Source: Hypoxylon rubiginosum
Taxonomy: Eukaryota; Ascomycota; Sordariomycetes; Xylariales; Hypoxylaceae
NCBI GenBank assembly: GCA_902806565.1
Contig: CADCXA010000001.1
Location: 124,001 to 188,000 of the forward strand
Reading direction: 5' to 3'
Length of the DNA stretch: 64,000 bases
Shown: positions 1 through 11,440 of the stretch, piece after piece
Layout of the letters: each line of letters opens with the position of its first letter
How positions within the stretch are numbered: the stretch's first letter is position 1
The notes under the pieces: model-generated
Told to the model about the DNA's origin: nothing
Seen by the model: the letters and a program-made list of their open reading frames with translations, nothing else
Databases searched by the model: none
Made by a program: the position numbers and the translations under genes

Positions 1-429
1 ATGAACTGTAAGTCTTCAAAATCCACTACGCCCATTTTGATCCATATTGTTCTGTGGTTCTAATTCGCTAACCGGGTCTCTTTCATAGTTCCCGACTCGG
101 AAGCCTTTGACCGTGTATACGAAATGGGCTCAATTCCGACAATCACGTCGTTTTCCCCAGAATACCCACATGTCACCGAACTCGGCCCAACATTGGCTCA
201 GCTTCCGCATAGTTCAATGATACAGCACGCTGCGCATCCTACCATTCCGCAGACAACTTCCACTCAACAAGAACGAGATCGAACACGTAGCGGCTTTAAC
301 CGTGGTGGCCGCGGTGGCCGCGGTGGCCGTGGTGGTCGTGGTGGTCGTGGTGGTCGTGGTGGTCGTGGTGGTCGTGGTGGTCGTGGTGGTCGTGGTGGCC
401 GTGATGGCCGTGGTGGCCGTGGCTCATAA
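1..429 (+). CDS. C-terminal part of an RGG-repeat protein (5' end uncertain)
   Basis: An intron runs from 8 (GTAAGT) to 88 (CATAG). Bases 1-7 and 89-429 join in frame (MNFPDSEAFDRVYEMG...). The last 45 residues or so are almost pure Arg-Gly-Gly repeats, ending RGGRGS before TAA at 427. RGG tails usually bind RNA or G-quadruplexes and occur in GAR1, fibrillarin and other nucleolar or mRNP proteins, but the part before the tail (IPTITSFSPEYPHVTELG...) matches none that I recognise. The ATG at base 1 sits exactly on the window edge, so the real gene may begin upstream. The reverse-strand proline/arginine ORF over the repeat is a shadow. The function is not assigned. Confidence 0.55.
298..423 (+). 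repeat. GGTCGTGGT/GGCCGTGGT minisatellite coding RGG
   Basis: About a dozen near-identical nine-base units (GGTGGTCGT / GGTGGCCGC) in tandem encode the RGG tail. Copies differ only by synonymous T/C changes, apart from one Gly-to-Asp codon near the end. This pattern suggests recent expansion by slippage under selection for the peptide. Confidence 0.9.
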
Positions 430-1174
430 GAACATTGTGCGAACTGCAGCGGTGCCGAGAACGACTTAGCCATAGCCGCGTTTGAGGCTGATTAAAAGGG
501 AATTAGTTGCGATGATTTCAACAAGAAAGGGTATTAGCTGCAATGATTTCAACGAGGAAAGGTATCGGTTGCGCTGATTTCATCGACGAAGGATAGATGA
601 CAAATTCATATCTATCAATCCATATGAAACTTGCTTCATTTGATTATGACCATACCTGTGATTATATCCGCCAACCTAATATTTAGTAATCTTGACTTTT
701 ATCCCTAAGTGTTTACCTATAGCCACCCAACTTAGAGAAACGCTCGAACGTTGTCCAAATTGCCCCGGAGGCGCACAGTAAGACTCTTCCTCTTACGACT
801 ACAAAAAGGTCCAAAATACGCTTTGCACCAATTGATGTTCGGCTAGATCCCAATCAAACGTTAGACAGCCTACAGTCATCACCAAGACAGGTTCTCACGA
901 TAACAAATGCACCAAGACGATACCCCTTGATTAAAGGGGATATCCCGCAACCCACGAGGTTAATTCTACAATCTTTTCAACAAACGTATATATTACATTA
1001 AACGTAAAACTATAATATACATCTTACTCCTGGATCCTTCAGCTGTAGCGTAATAGCAGCAGCACCCGGGCTATATCTTGAAACGATTACGGTCTTGCGG
1101 CGACTTCGCTTCCGGGTGTTAGTGATACGGGAAGGGGGTGGACCAGCTTGGGGAATCGACGAAACGCGTTCGAA
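430..1174. other. Spacer with a three-copy degenerate tandem repeat
   Basis: No gene is seen here. Bases 499-592 hold three diverged copies of a unit of about 31 bases, each with the core GATTTCAnCnAnGAA, just downstream of the RGG gene. The rest is AT-rich unique sequence. Confidence 0.6.
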
Positions 1175-3155
1175 TCAGTTGAGTCCTTCCGGGTCATACG
1201 GGTACACTCTGGTAAGGCCGTCCCACGGCACTTCAGGCAGCTGTGCTAAAAAGTCGTTCCGGATCACTCTCCTGAGAGCGCGGTTTAATGTCTGATTGTC
1301 ATTGATTTGATATTTCGCTTGACACGCCTCTTGTGTTGCAAAAGTTTGTTGGAGGGATTGCCTGCGATTCCGGTGGAAATAAAGGACCTTATATATGAGA
1401 ATGATCAGGGTGGGCATCGTCTCCATGGTTAGACCTGTCGCCAGCAGAAACGGGGAAACTTCTAGATTAGGCCTTTGGCTTCGGTCAGGTGAATCCGCCA
1501 CCGTGCTAGAATAATCTCGCGTTAGTCGATTTGTGTTATGCTCTAAGAGGGCATCCAAGGATGAAAAGCGGAGAGGGGTGGTAGGTACTTACTGTACGCC
1601 GAGCCACATAATCCAAGACATGACTGCGGTAACGAAGCGAGTTAGCGATTACCTGGTTAGACGAGGAGTTGGAAGGGTTATAACATGGGGTAATCGCATA
1701 CCTGGATATATAGACATGGACCAATACGCTTGGCCTCGTTTGGTTCCGGGGTTAGTGTGGGCGCCGTCTAATACTTGTAGAAATTCATGGTGGGTCTGTA
1801 ACGATGTGGTTTAGTAGTTAATTCTCACGAGATGGTTTAGGGTTTAAACTTGCGTAACTTGGAAGGCGTACGTTAGCAGTTGCTCTTTTGAGGATTTTGG
1901 GGGGGGGGGGGGGGGGGGGGGCTTGAAACATCGGGAGTCGTTATGATGTGCTTGACCACGAAATCTCGACTCCCGGGCATCCCGAGAAGGGGTAGACTCA
2001 CTGAAATTCTGGTGTTCCCGGAAAGCGGCTATAGGAACGGGTCCAAGCTGGACGTCCGAATCCGACGGCTCTGCCACTACAAGCAAGAGTGGTTAGCACG
2101 GGAACGTTGTTAAGAGGGCGGTTCAGATAGAAGGAGAATGTGGAAGGATGTAAATGGTATATCTCTCCCCGAGGTGCTTAGTTTGCCACCGTACATCTCG
2201 AGGAAGGCCGAGAAGGAATCGATGTTTATGATTGTGGATGTCACGTACAATAGTTCCAGCCTAGGGCCCTGGCCGGGCTGCATGTCGTTGAAATGTACAC
2301 CGCGCCACCATTTCAGAATATTACGCCAGCGTTCTTCTTGCTCGAGCAGGTTGACGCCCCTAGAAAAAGCCGAGGTTAGCAACTACAACTAGATATTTTC
2401 TCGTCCTACGCGTCGGGCCGTTGACGGGAATGGTTTCTGCGACGGAGAGGCTAGGATTCGGACAGGACCGTACGCCTCTCGAGCGTGCACAGACCGCTGG
2501 GGTGACGACGGGTACTATACTCACGTATCGTGCCAGATCAATTCGTCGAGTTCTCTATCCCAATACACTAGGGAAAAGACCATTCGCTTCCTTTCCGTCA
2601 CGGAGTTTTGCCCCCGCTTATCCTTGTGTTGAAAGATAAATGCTACGAAACGGTAACGAGGAAGTGGCACGTCATAGGTTCGATTGGGATTGGTTTTTAT
2701 ACTAGTCCACGGTGCTGTCAGATCTGTGGCAACGCCCAGCGGAAAACTTATCTGTTCATTTTCCCTCAAGGGATCGATTAGTTTGTCGTACGTATATACC
2801 CACTAGAGGCACGTTAGCGGCTTGATGATTTTACTCTCGACGTGAGAGAGGAAGCGGGACTACGTACGGTTCCAAAGTTACGAATCTGTTCGGTGCGGTT
2901 ATTAAAGAGGTTTAAAATCAAAGGAACGGTTGTATACTGGGTGAATGATTGTGCACTATGCGTTAGTTGGAGAAAGATTTGTTCTAATAGCAGTAATTGC
3001 GAGTCGTCGGGGTGCGGCATGTTTTCAGGCGAACCCCGATTATTTTGCCCATCAGAATTGAATGGATAAGGCCTCCACCATTTATATCCGAGTTCATCTG
3101 GAGATCCAGAATCGGATTCAGATTCAGGAGCTGGAACTATAGGTGACGAATCCAT
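1175..3155 (-). CDS. Uncharacterised multi-exon protein
   Basis: I do not recognise the family. Exons that join in phase are 3155-2868, 2802-2525, 2359-2195 and 2076-2002; then, in one consistent frame, an exon ending at 1702 (possible start 1795), 1623-1593 and 1505-1175. The N-terminus is acidic and Ser/Pro-rich (MDSSPIVPAPESESDSG). The middle has GTWVYTYDKLIDPLREN and a tryptophan-rich stretch (RWRNILKWW). Near the C-terminus are two hydrophobic stretches (MSWIMWLGV; METMPTLIILIYKVLYF), so the C-terminal half may be membrane-associated. It ends WDGLTRVYPYDPEGLN. The join between 2002 and about 1795 does not close in phase with the splice sites I can see, so a further small exon or a sequence error near the G run (1899-1921) is likely. 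It lies 549 bp downstream of the AA14-like gene on the same strand. Confidence 0.6.
1899..1921. repeat. 23-base G homopolymer (C run in the minus-strand gene)
   Basis: There are twenty-three consecutive G on the plus strand. The run lies in the unresolved, probably intronic part of the minus-strand multi-exon gene, as a C tract between the exon ending at 2002 and the next acceptor. Its exact length is likely to be unreliable in an assembly. Confidence 0.9.
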
Positions 3156-3704
3156 AGTGAAGCTGTATCTGTCGTGTTATTTAAGTAGCTCGTAGTAACG
3201 TATCAGAGTAGTAGCTGCTGCTGTTTTTCACCCTTTTTCCCCTTACCGAGTAGTCAAGACGTTAGGTATGGAACCAAATACCCGAACAGGTTCGTAGCCG
3301 CCTGGCCAGTTATATAAACACGGGATCGTCCTTTGAGACGTTATCATTGTCCTTCTCTCGCACCCGGCGTCAAAGGGGTAGTTAAAAAACGACCACGTTT
3401 AATACAATTCGATATTCAAAAGTTGGGTTTCCATTGACATTGAAAACACTGATGCATCTTCAAAGAGAACGACATCTAAGAGGAGGTGGCTGGGTAAGAG
3501 CTTTGTTATAGAGATAGTTGGGTAGGGAATGGTAGATGCGAGTCTATGCACAAAAAGCGCTGGCCTACTGGATGCGACACTACGCGCGTAGTGCGCTTTG
3601 CAAATCAAAGTCGGGTTTGGTGTCGTGATACACCGGAGGTAGTGGTGAGCAGCTCGACGAAAGGGGATAAAGAGGAAGCAAGATAGAAATGCGGTCGTTC
3701 TCGC
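3156..3704. other. Spacer between two minus-strand genes
   Basis: This holds the presumed promoter of the multi-exon gene and the 3' region of the AA14-like gene. Only short ORFs without coding character are present. I see no repeat or RNA gene. Confidence 0.5.
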
Positions 3705-4988
3705 TCACGAAAAGATGTCGTTCTGCGCACCCGGTATCCAACCCATATTTTTATTATATCCCGGGGAGACGCCATCCGGCACTTCGACATTACTGCCGTC
3801 GGCTTCTAGTTTAGTTATTAGAGCGATGAGTCGAGAATGGAGAAGAGGCTTATACGTACGGTTCCAGGCGATCATCTGCTTTGCTCCGGCAACGCATGGC
3901 GTCGTCCCGTCTCCGCAATAGACGGGTGCTTTTGCGGGAGCGACGGTTTTCGTAGAAGTAGATCCGGTAACGTGACATCGCAAGTTCTGCATATACATGT
4001 TTGGTTCGCCACCTACGGGACGCGGTGAAGTTAGGTACAGAAGCTTCGGACGGGAAGTCGTGATGGAGGAGCGGTGGAGCGGTCGACTTACATCCGTCCG
4101 GAACCCAGAGCCAGGCGCAGTAGCAGCCACCTTCGGGGCAGCTAGGTAAGTCGGCCGGAACCTGATACGTGGCTCGACGTTTCCAGGGCGTGCTATCACG
4201 GTGACGGTCAGCTTGGGCATCTAGGCGCGGATCGCGCTACGGGGAGGGTATGCCTACTGCTCCAATACGGTGAAGACGGCTAGGTTCTCCATCGTAACCT
4301 GAGTGATGTCGGAGTTATACGAGATGGCAAAAGCGCTGCCCGCGGCGGTGGATTGGTTATGAGTATGCATTGCTCCTCCAAGCCCGTCGGGATTCGCATC
4401 GAGACACTTGTCGGGAGACGGGCTATGCCACTGCAACAATGGGATTCAGTACATGTTTCTTTATGCAAGATATCGGAGTCTTGAAACGCGTCTAGGGCGT
4501 AATGACTCCCCGTCGTGTTCATTTGGGAGTGTTTACTCCCGACGCTGGCTGAAAGGGGGAAAGGAGAATTCCTGATGCTACCTACGTCTTCTGGATGCTG
4601 TTTTCCGTCAGGCCAATCCGATGTGAATTGTCCGCCGAAGGAGAGCGTAGTCTGCGCTCGGTTATGCGCCAGCTCGACGGTGAATGACCCACCGGCAGGA
4701 AGTTCAAGAGAGTCCCCGTCGTCGGGAGGGAACTGGTCGCACCCGCGGTCGTGTTGCATCCACCATTCGCTCTTGGGAAGCTTCCACAAGGGATTCACGG
4801 CGGTATTCGTATTTTGATCGTCCACCCCGGGCGTTGTACCGTTCTATATTTGGTTACTAGCTGGAGGCCAAGACAAAGAGGCAAACATGACTTACTAGAC
4901 AGTACATGCCCTTGACCCACGCGGCTACGTGAGCTTGGACGGAGCCGGCTGAGGCCAGCGTGGCGACGATAACTGTTGTTGTCTTCAT
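3705..4988 (-). CDS. Secreted lytic polysaccharide monooxygenase, AA14-like
   Basis: Copper enzyme of the AA14 type, described as oxidatively cleaving xylan on cellulose. Six exons join in phase: 4988-4896, 4843-4586, 4430-4258, 4192-4092, 4012-3860 and 3805-3705, giving 292 residues. A 19-residue signal peptide (ends SVQA) is followed directly by His20, the mature N-terminal His needed for the copper brace ([12 protein letters not shown]). A second His is at 139 ([12 protein letters not shown]), aligned by eye with the AA14 brace His. A Tyr in [15 protein letters not shown] fits the axial Tyr. Conserved blocks include [59 protein letters not shown] and GAQNDIF. The protein stops right after DIFS, so it lacks the C-terminal extension of the basidiomycete enzymes I know. 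Substrate is inferred; no activity is shown by sequence. Confidence 0.78.
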
Positions 4989-6712
4989 TGGTAATTTATA
5001 CTGGTGCGGAACGATCCGAGAATAGAATGCGACAATACCGACGTAATCCTGTTCGGCTTAAACGTAGCAACAAATAGTAAAAAGATGCAATGTTGTAAGG
5101 AGTAAGATACTAGATACTGGAGAGGAGTGTGCTTCCGAAACCAAATCTTCATGACACGATCACATATTTAAATCATATTTTGAATCCCGCAACCCAATCC
5201 TACCGCTTCCCAAGGCTTTGCCTTGGCCGTCGGGAAGCGTCAGCAAGTCGCGAGACTTCCAAAACGGTGGACGAATTGGGTAGCTCAGGTCATAAGAAAG
5301 GTAAATATAGCTGACGTTACCGGTAATCTCAGCTCAGCTGCTGATCTATTGTTTGTCTGGAGGCCCATTACGTATAAGCATATAAGCGTGAACTGTGGCG
5401 AGCAGGGTGTTCGTATCGCAGTCAGCTCGATAGTAGTGGCTTACGTGCGGTTGTTTGAAACGCCATTAAGAATTACCATAGGTCTTGGGATATACCAGAA
5501 CTTCCAATGGATCGACGCCATCGATAAATGGAGCAAGTAGTCCACGACATAATTTCTCTAATGTTTTGGACAGCTCCGGGGATATCAAATTGCGAGTGGA
5601 TGACAACCAATCCGAGAATGAGGCTCGCTGTATTCCCTATACCTAGGTAGTAGGTTCATTACTCGCGCTCAAGATAAGCAACTGACTTTGGTTGACTATT
5701 AGCTGATTCCATTATTGGGTATTATTGATCACATGTGGGGACTGGGGATGACACGAAACGAGGAGATACTTACCAGCGTGCTATCGTCCTTCGCTTGGTA
5801 AGGTAAGAATATCGCAGCGAACAGAGCAAAATATAGACGAGCTGACTGGCAGTAATGATTGGCAGTACGTAATTCCCCTAAGTTATCATGCGCCTTACGT
5901 ATATCAAGTCCAACGGTGGCGGCTCTGTCAGTCCGAGGACGTTGATGTGAAAATCGAATTCCTCTCGGGATTTATTGGCAGTAGTGTGTGATGTGTGATG
6001 GGGCAGATTGTTCAACAAGGAATGGAGCACTCGGGGATTGGTGTCGCCGTCGAGTATTTTTGTTCTAGGAGGTAAACCTCAAGCATCACCCGGTTCCAAA
6101 GCCGTAAGAAACTTGAGACTTGGTAGATTGCGTACCTAGGACTTCAGTCAGGATACATGGTCAGACATATGACTTGATAAGTATTTATTGACTTGTTTTG
6201 TAATTTTGTCAGGAGATATCTTTATTACCAAGCTGGCCATGGGCTTCAACGTTGTAACTTCTCTTAACTAGGCCTGCCTTGGCTAGAATTGAAAACGAAA
6301 ATATCATTTTTTTTTGTAAAGCCGAGACAAAGGTTCGTTGTCCGTGGCTGCGAAGCGCATACAGTTGTTGAAAGAAGCTTTGAAGTAGATACACAGGTAC
6401 ATAACCCTAGATAGGAGGTAACTCAGGTAACTTCAATGGTGCTTGGGTGTAGGGTGGCTGAGATGGGGCTGAGAGCGGGGGGCTGAGGGCTGAGAGCTGA
6501 GATGAGGCGATAGGGCTATTAACGGCTCTAACGGCTGCTACCGAAAGCTTGCCAAGAGCTATCTTATCGATAACAACAAGTGTATTTCGGAAATGCAAAG
6601 TGTCATTGTTTCCAGTCGTCAAGTCGGATCGTCATCTGTTACGGTCAGTATAATATAAACATATAAACAAACACGACATTCCATGGAAGCTCACCTTTAA
6701 TGTAGCACGGTC
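4989..6712. other. 1.7 kb spacer, promoter regions of the AA14-like gene and RFT1
   Basis: No convincing gene. A 105-codon ORF at 5223-5540 has no recognisable feature. Bases 6456-6505 form a short degenerate GGCTGAGA-type repeat. This is the divergent promoter space between the AA14-like gene (minus) and RFT1 (plus). Confidence 0.5.
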
Positions 6713-8461
6713 ATGGCAAAGCAAGGCTCCGCCGTCCGCGGCGCGTCCCTACTTATCGCCCTCCAGATCTCGTCCCGCGCCGTCACCTTCGTTGCCAACC
6801 AGCTGTTGCTACGCTTCCTCACCGCCCAGCTTCTAGGCGTCTCGGCCCAGCTGGAAGTCTATTATCTATCTATCCTATTCTTCGCCCGCGAGAGCTTGCG
6901 AGTAGCCATCCAGCGACAGGAAAGCCCGTCGTCGACCAAGAGCGCCCCGACCTCCGATCGAGACACCGACCAGCAATCCGTAAGCAGAAATGCGAGAGAA
7001 GCCCAGTCCGTTGTCAATATTGCCTATCTTGCGCTGGTGCTAGGCTTGGGGGCTGCCGTTGGATTGGGCTGGGCCTATCTTCGTTACGTAGACACCGCCA
7101 CGGCTACGACACCGTATCTAGGCCTTTCTCTCCGCGTCTATGCCTTGGCGGCCGTTGTCGAATTGCTATCCGAACCGGCGTTTGCCATCTTGCAGTACCG
7201 GCTGCGTTTCGGTCCACGCGCGGCGGCCGAATCCCTCGCAACCTTCTTGCGATGCCTTGCGACCCTCGGTACCGCCAGCTGGGCTTGGAGGGAGGATGTA
7301 GACCTCGGCGTCCTACCTTTCGCTCTCGGACAGCTGGCCTACGGTCTAGGCCTCCTTGCCGTATATGCGTGGTACGGAACTCGGCTGGCATCCTCCGAGG
7401 GCTTCTCTCTCTTGCCGCAGACGAGTGCCCCGTCGCAACGAGAAAAACGCCAGACCGGTGGAAATACCGACTACGTGCTCGGATACTTCTTTAAGCCTAC
7501 CCTTCGTCTTGCCTCTAGCCTGACGGCGCAGTCGTTTGTGAAGCACATCCTCACCCAGGGCGACACCTTTCTAGTTTCTATCCTCTCCGACCCGAAATCC
7601 CAAGGTGTCTACGCCCTTGCCAACAACTACGGTAGCCTGGTTGCGCGTCTCGTCTTCCAGCCTGTCGAGGAGAGCAGCCGAAACTACTTTAGCAAACTAC
7701 TATCGTCGTCTTCTGCGCGAGGCTTCCCGGACCGGGCAGCGGTCGTCAAGGCGCGCTCCGACCTCCAGGCCCTCCTCAAGTTCTACGTTCTGCTCAGTAT
7801 CGCAGTGGTGACGCTGGGACCCTTCGGGGCACCCCTGCTGGTCCAGATTGTCGCGGGAGCTAGATGGTCCGCGAGCGGGGCGGGTGCTGTGCTGGCACGA
7901 TATTGCATGTACATTCCTCTTCTGGCCCTGAACGGCGTCGCCGAAGCCTTTGTCTCCTCTGTTGCCACCGAATCCGAGGTTCACCGACAGAGTCTATGGA
8001 TGGGTGCGTTTAGCCTGGCCTTTGGCGTCGCCGGTTTCGTATCTCTCCGGGTCCTGGATCTAGGCGCCGCCGGCCTCGTCTACGCTAATGGAATCAACAT
8101 GCTATGCCGTATCATTTGGAGCGGTGCTTTTATCGCGCGATTTTTCAAGAAGAACGGAGCGAGTATCAGCTGGAGCGGAATACTCCCGAATGGTTCGGCG
8201 CTCGTGGTTCTCACCACTGCAGCTGTCTGGACATCCCTTGCAAGTGCGGGCGTTGGCGTCGGGGACGTCTCGCCACACGTGTTCCAAGATATAGTTACGG
8301 TAGGGGTGAGAGCTGTGCCCTTCGTACTCATCCTGTAGGTTTCTTTTGGTTTCCCTTGATCCTTTCTTTCTATTCGTCTATGTTTTAACCTATCAACTAG
8401 CGCCTACAACGAACGCGAGTATCTACTAGGTTGCTATCGCTCCCTTCGCGGCCGTGGTTGA
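6713..8461 (+). CDS. RFT1: RFT1-like oligosaccharide-lipid translocation protein
   Basis: Multi-spanning ER membrane protein required for Man5GlcNAc2-PP-dolichol to reach the lumen in N-glycan assembly; its direct flippase role is debated in the literature. Two exons: 6713-8334, then an intron (GTAGGT to ACTAG), then 8401-8461, giving 560 residues, close to the yeast protein. The family opening SLLIALQISSRAVTFVANQLLLRFL is present, followed by YYLSILFFARESLRVAIQR, a soluble polar loop of about 30 residues, and about ten hydrophobic segments. The second exon adds the short tail AYNEREYLLGCYRSLRGRG, which a single-ORF reading would miss. The start is the first ATG of the conserved N-terminus. 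It converges on DBP3 with only 83 bp between stop codons. Confidence 0.93.
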
Positions 8462-8544
8462 ATAGCACATTTGCCGTAATGTTCCACCATGCCCTGATAT
8501 AAACTCGGTTCACGCAAACCTACCCTAGTTCGTCCGGCCTTGTC

Positions 8545-10557
8545 TTAATCGTCGAACGTAATCTTGGTTCCCTTCTTCGTCATATCAACATCCTTGAAGA
8601 AGGCACCGTATGTGCTGTGTGCCTTCTTCTTCACCGTGGTCCCGAATTTCATAAGCTCTTCCGGTACGGGCTGCCCGGCCGCCTTGAGGATATTGATCAG
8701 CCTAGATTTAGAAGGGTTAGCGATGACTAGTGCTCTCGAGCTGTTGGACACCCAAACTTACTCTCCCGAGTGGGCCTTGTCGTGCTCGGTAAAGAACGTA
8801 ATGGCCTCGCCCGTCTTCCCCGCTCGCCCCGTGCGGCCTATACGATGGACATAATCTTCGATAGTGAGTGGGAACTACGAATAGATAATCAGCATAACGC
8901 AGGTACACGTCTAGCCGTGGCAGGTCAATAAAAAGAAATGCAAGAGTTGAGTACTTACCGTGACGTTGACGACTAGCTTTACCTCGGGGATGTCTAGACC
9001 TCGTGCCGCCACGTCCGTCGCGACGAGAACGGGGGTTTGCCCAGTCTTGAAAGCTTCCAGGCTTCGAGTCCTCTGCTCCTGTCGGAGGTCGCCATGTATG
9101 CCGACGACCTTGATGCCTCGCTGCTGCAGGAATCCTTCCACCCGCGTGGCTTCCTTTTTATACAGGCAGAAGACCAGGACACGCTCGTTCTTGGGCTGGG
9201 CCTTCAGCAGCTGTAGCAGTCGGGTTTCCTTGCCACGGGGATCGACAACCTCGACGCGCTGCTCGATTCTCATGTTCGCTTGTAAGTCGCCGCTCTCGTT
9301 GCCGCCTATCTGAATCTTGACTGGTGATACCATAAACGTGGATGCGAGGGCCTGCACGCTCTGCGGCCACGTTGCCGTGAACATGAGCGTCTGGCGGTCA
9401 CCCTTTTTCGGCGTGCATCCGAGGATTCTCTTGATATCGTCTTCGAACCCCTTATCCAGCATGCGGTCAGCCTCGTCTAGCACGACGAACTTGGCCCCGT
9501 CGAGCTTGATAGAACCCTCGTCCAAGAAATCCTTCAGCCGGCCGGGTGTCGCGACTATGATGTCTGCCTTTCGCAGCAGGACTCTCTGGTCGTCCTTGGA
9601 CGCACCGCCATACACGCACACAGTTTTCAAGCCGACGAGGTCGCCGAGCTTGGTAAGCTGCTCGTTGGTTTGCATCGCGAGTTCTCTAGTAGGCGACACG
9701 ACAACCGCGCGTATCCTACCGCTGCTACCCTTGGGCTTGTGCATACCGAGCACGGCGGAGATGAGCGGGAGGCCGAAGGCGATGGTCTTGCCCGATCCCG
9801 TCTCCGCCACACCGACGATGTCGCGACCCGAAAGGCCAAAAGGCCAGGAAGCTGCTTGAATGGGTGTCGGTGCCTTGAAAGAGGCGAATGGCTTTTTGGA
9901 TACGATGACCGAGGATGGCAGGTGGGCGAACTCCATGATAGGTCGGAGAGGTTCGGCGGAAAGAGGATCGGCAATGACAATCTGATGAGTGCTTAGGAAG
10001 GTCTTGACGTCGGCCTGAGACATGGAAGATAGGGCCGCGGTTTGCTCGTACATATGCGGCATGTGAGAAGTTTTCGAGTTGTCGGAAGTGCCGTTGGAAA
10101 TCTCCGGCTCGTGGCCGTTAGGAGTAAGGTCACTAACATCTGCGTCTTCCACCTTGCGCTTCTTCTTCTTGTCTTTCTTGTCCTTCTTATCCTTCTTGTC
10201 CTTTTTCGACTTGCGATCCGAACCTACACCTTGAGCAAGAGTCTCGCTCTTTTCGTCTGTCACATCTCGCTCGTTCGTCTCATCCTGAGCCTCATTTTCT
10301 GGCTCTATTTCCTCGGTAGGCTCAGCCGGCGTTTCTGTCTCCTTTTCCGCTCTCTTCTTCTCTTTCTTCTTTTTCTTGTCCTTCGGCTTCAACTCGACTT
10401 CCCCATCTACGGCTGTTACTTCGACGGCTGGCTCTTTTTCCTGCAGCTTTTCTCCATGGTTCTTCTTATCCTTCTTGTCTTTCTTCTCCTTCTTAGACTT
10501 CTTGCGCGGGACAGTCGCCGCTTCGACTTCGGTGTCTTCGAGGCGATGCTTCGACAT
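8545..10557 (-). CDS. DBP3: DEAD-box ATP-dependent RNA helicase DBP3
   Basis: Nucleolar helicase for pre-rRNA processing and 60S subunit assembly. Three exons: 10557-8959, 8874-8762 and 8701-8545, giving 622 residues. An unusually basic N-terminus ([14 protein letters not shown] blocks, residues 1-135) precedes the core: Q motif around 226-234 (FKAPTPIQ), motif I AETGSGKT at 251-258, Ia PTRELA, DEAD at 361-364, III TAT at 394, [12 protein letters not shown] and [12 protein letters not shown], the last supplied by exon 2. The C-terminus [24 protein letters not shown] is typical of DBP3. I chose the ATG at 10557; upstream in-frame codons ([11 protein letters not shown]...) look like 5' UTR. Exon boundaries are in phase with canonical GT-AG. 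Confidence 0.95.
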
Positions 10558-11440
10558 GTTTGCGAATGGTCTATAAGATTTGCTAGAAGGCAATCGTAAA
10601 AGGAAGTCGAACTGGAAAAAATAACTGTAAGATCGCACTTCTATTTCGCAAACAAGCCCTTCGAATTGGCGCAGTCTTTGGGAGGTGTCAAGTACAAAAA
10701 TACTTGCGAGCCAATCCTTAAAAAAAAAAATCAATCAAGGTCCCTGATTTCGATAAGGATAAGGATACAAAATTCCACTGATAAGGGATGCATGTAAGCA
10801 GCGGGGCGGTATTACTCAAATTCGTTACACGCATATCTGATATAAGGTAGGTAAATCTTCAACCCTCGCTTGCTTACAGGTTACAGGTACTCTGCGCAAC
10901 GAGATATAAATCAAATCATTATATCGTATTGTAATATACCTAGGTATCAATAGGTTGAAGCTCATTAAAGTAGAAGTATAAGCCTATACAAACTACGACT
11001 TCATGCATAGACACGATGTCAGGCCACCTTTACAATTTTTATTCCTCTCGAATTCAATGCCTATTTAGAGACTATTATACATAGCGAGTGGTTGAAGAAG
11101 ACAAAGTTCAGGTCCCAAATTCATTCTATGCGACGTAGTTCAACGGAGTAGAATGCACGTCGAGTGAAGAATTCTCCCAATAAACCGTTACTGACAAGAA
11201 GATTAGGAACGATTCACCGCCGCTCAACTCCGGTTGTGTACGAGGACATCGAGGGGAGAGAAACCCTTCGTGTGGCAGGTAATCTCATAAACATATCCTG
11301 GATGCCCTTCCTTGTCATCCTCTCGCAAATCCCTCGACCTTATTGGCAACTTTTGTCCGTCCTATTCAATAGATCCCATCCATACTCCGTGTCCCATGAA
11401 AGTGATGAATGACCCCGTCGAAACGCGGCCTCGTAGAAAC
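10558..11440. other. Spacer: DBP3 promoter and ISU1 3' region
   Basis: AT-rich unique sequence. A short A run at about 10720-10728 lies upstream of the DBP3 start. No gene, RNA or clear repeat is seen. Confidence 0.5.

Noticed and set aside
2650..2700. GGTTCGATT string as a possible tRNA T-arm
   Set aside because: No matching acceptor stem or anticodon arm could be placed around it, and it lies within a coding exon of the minus strand.
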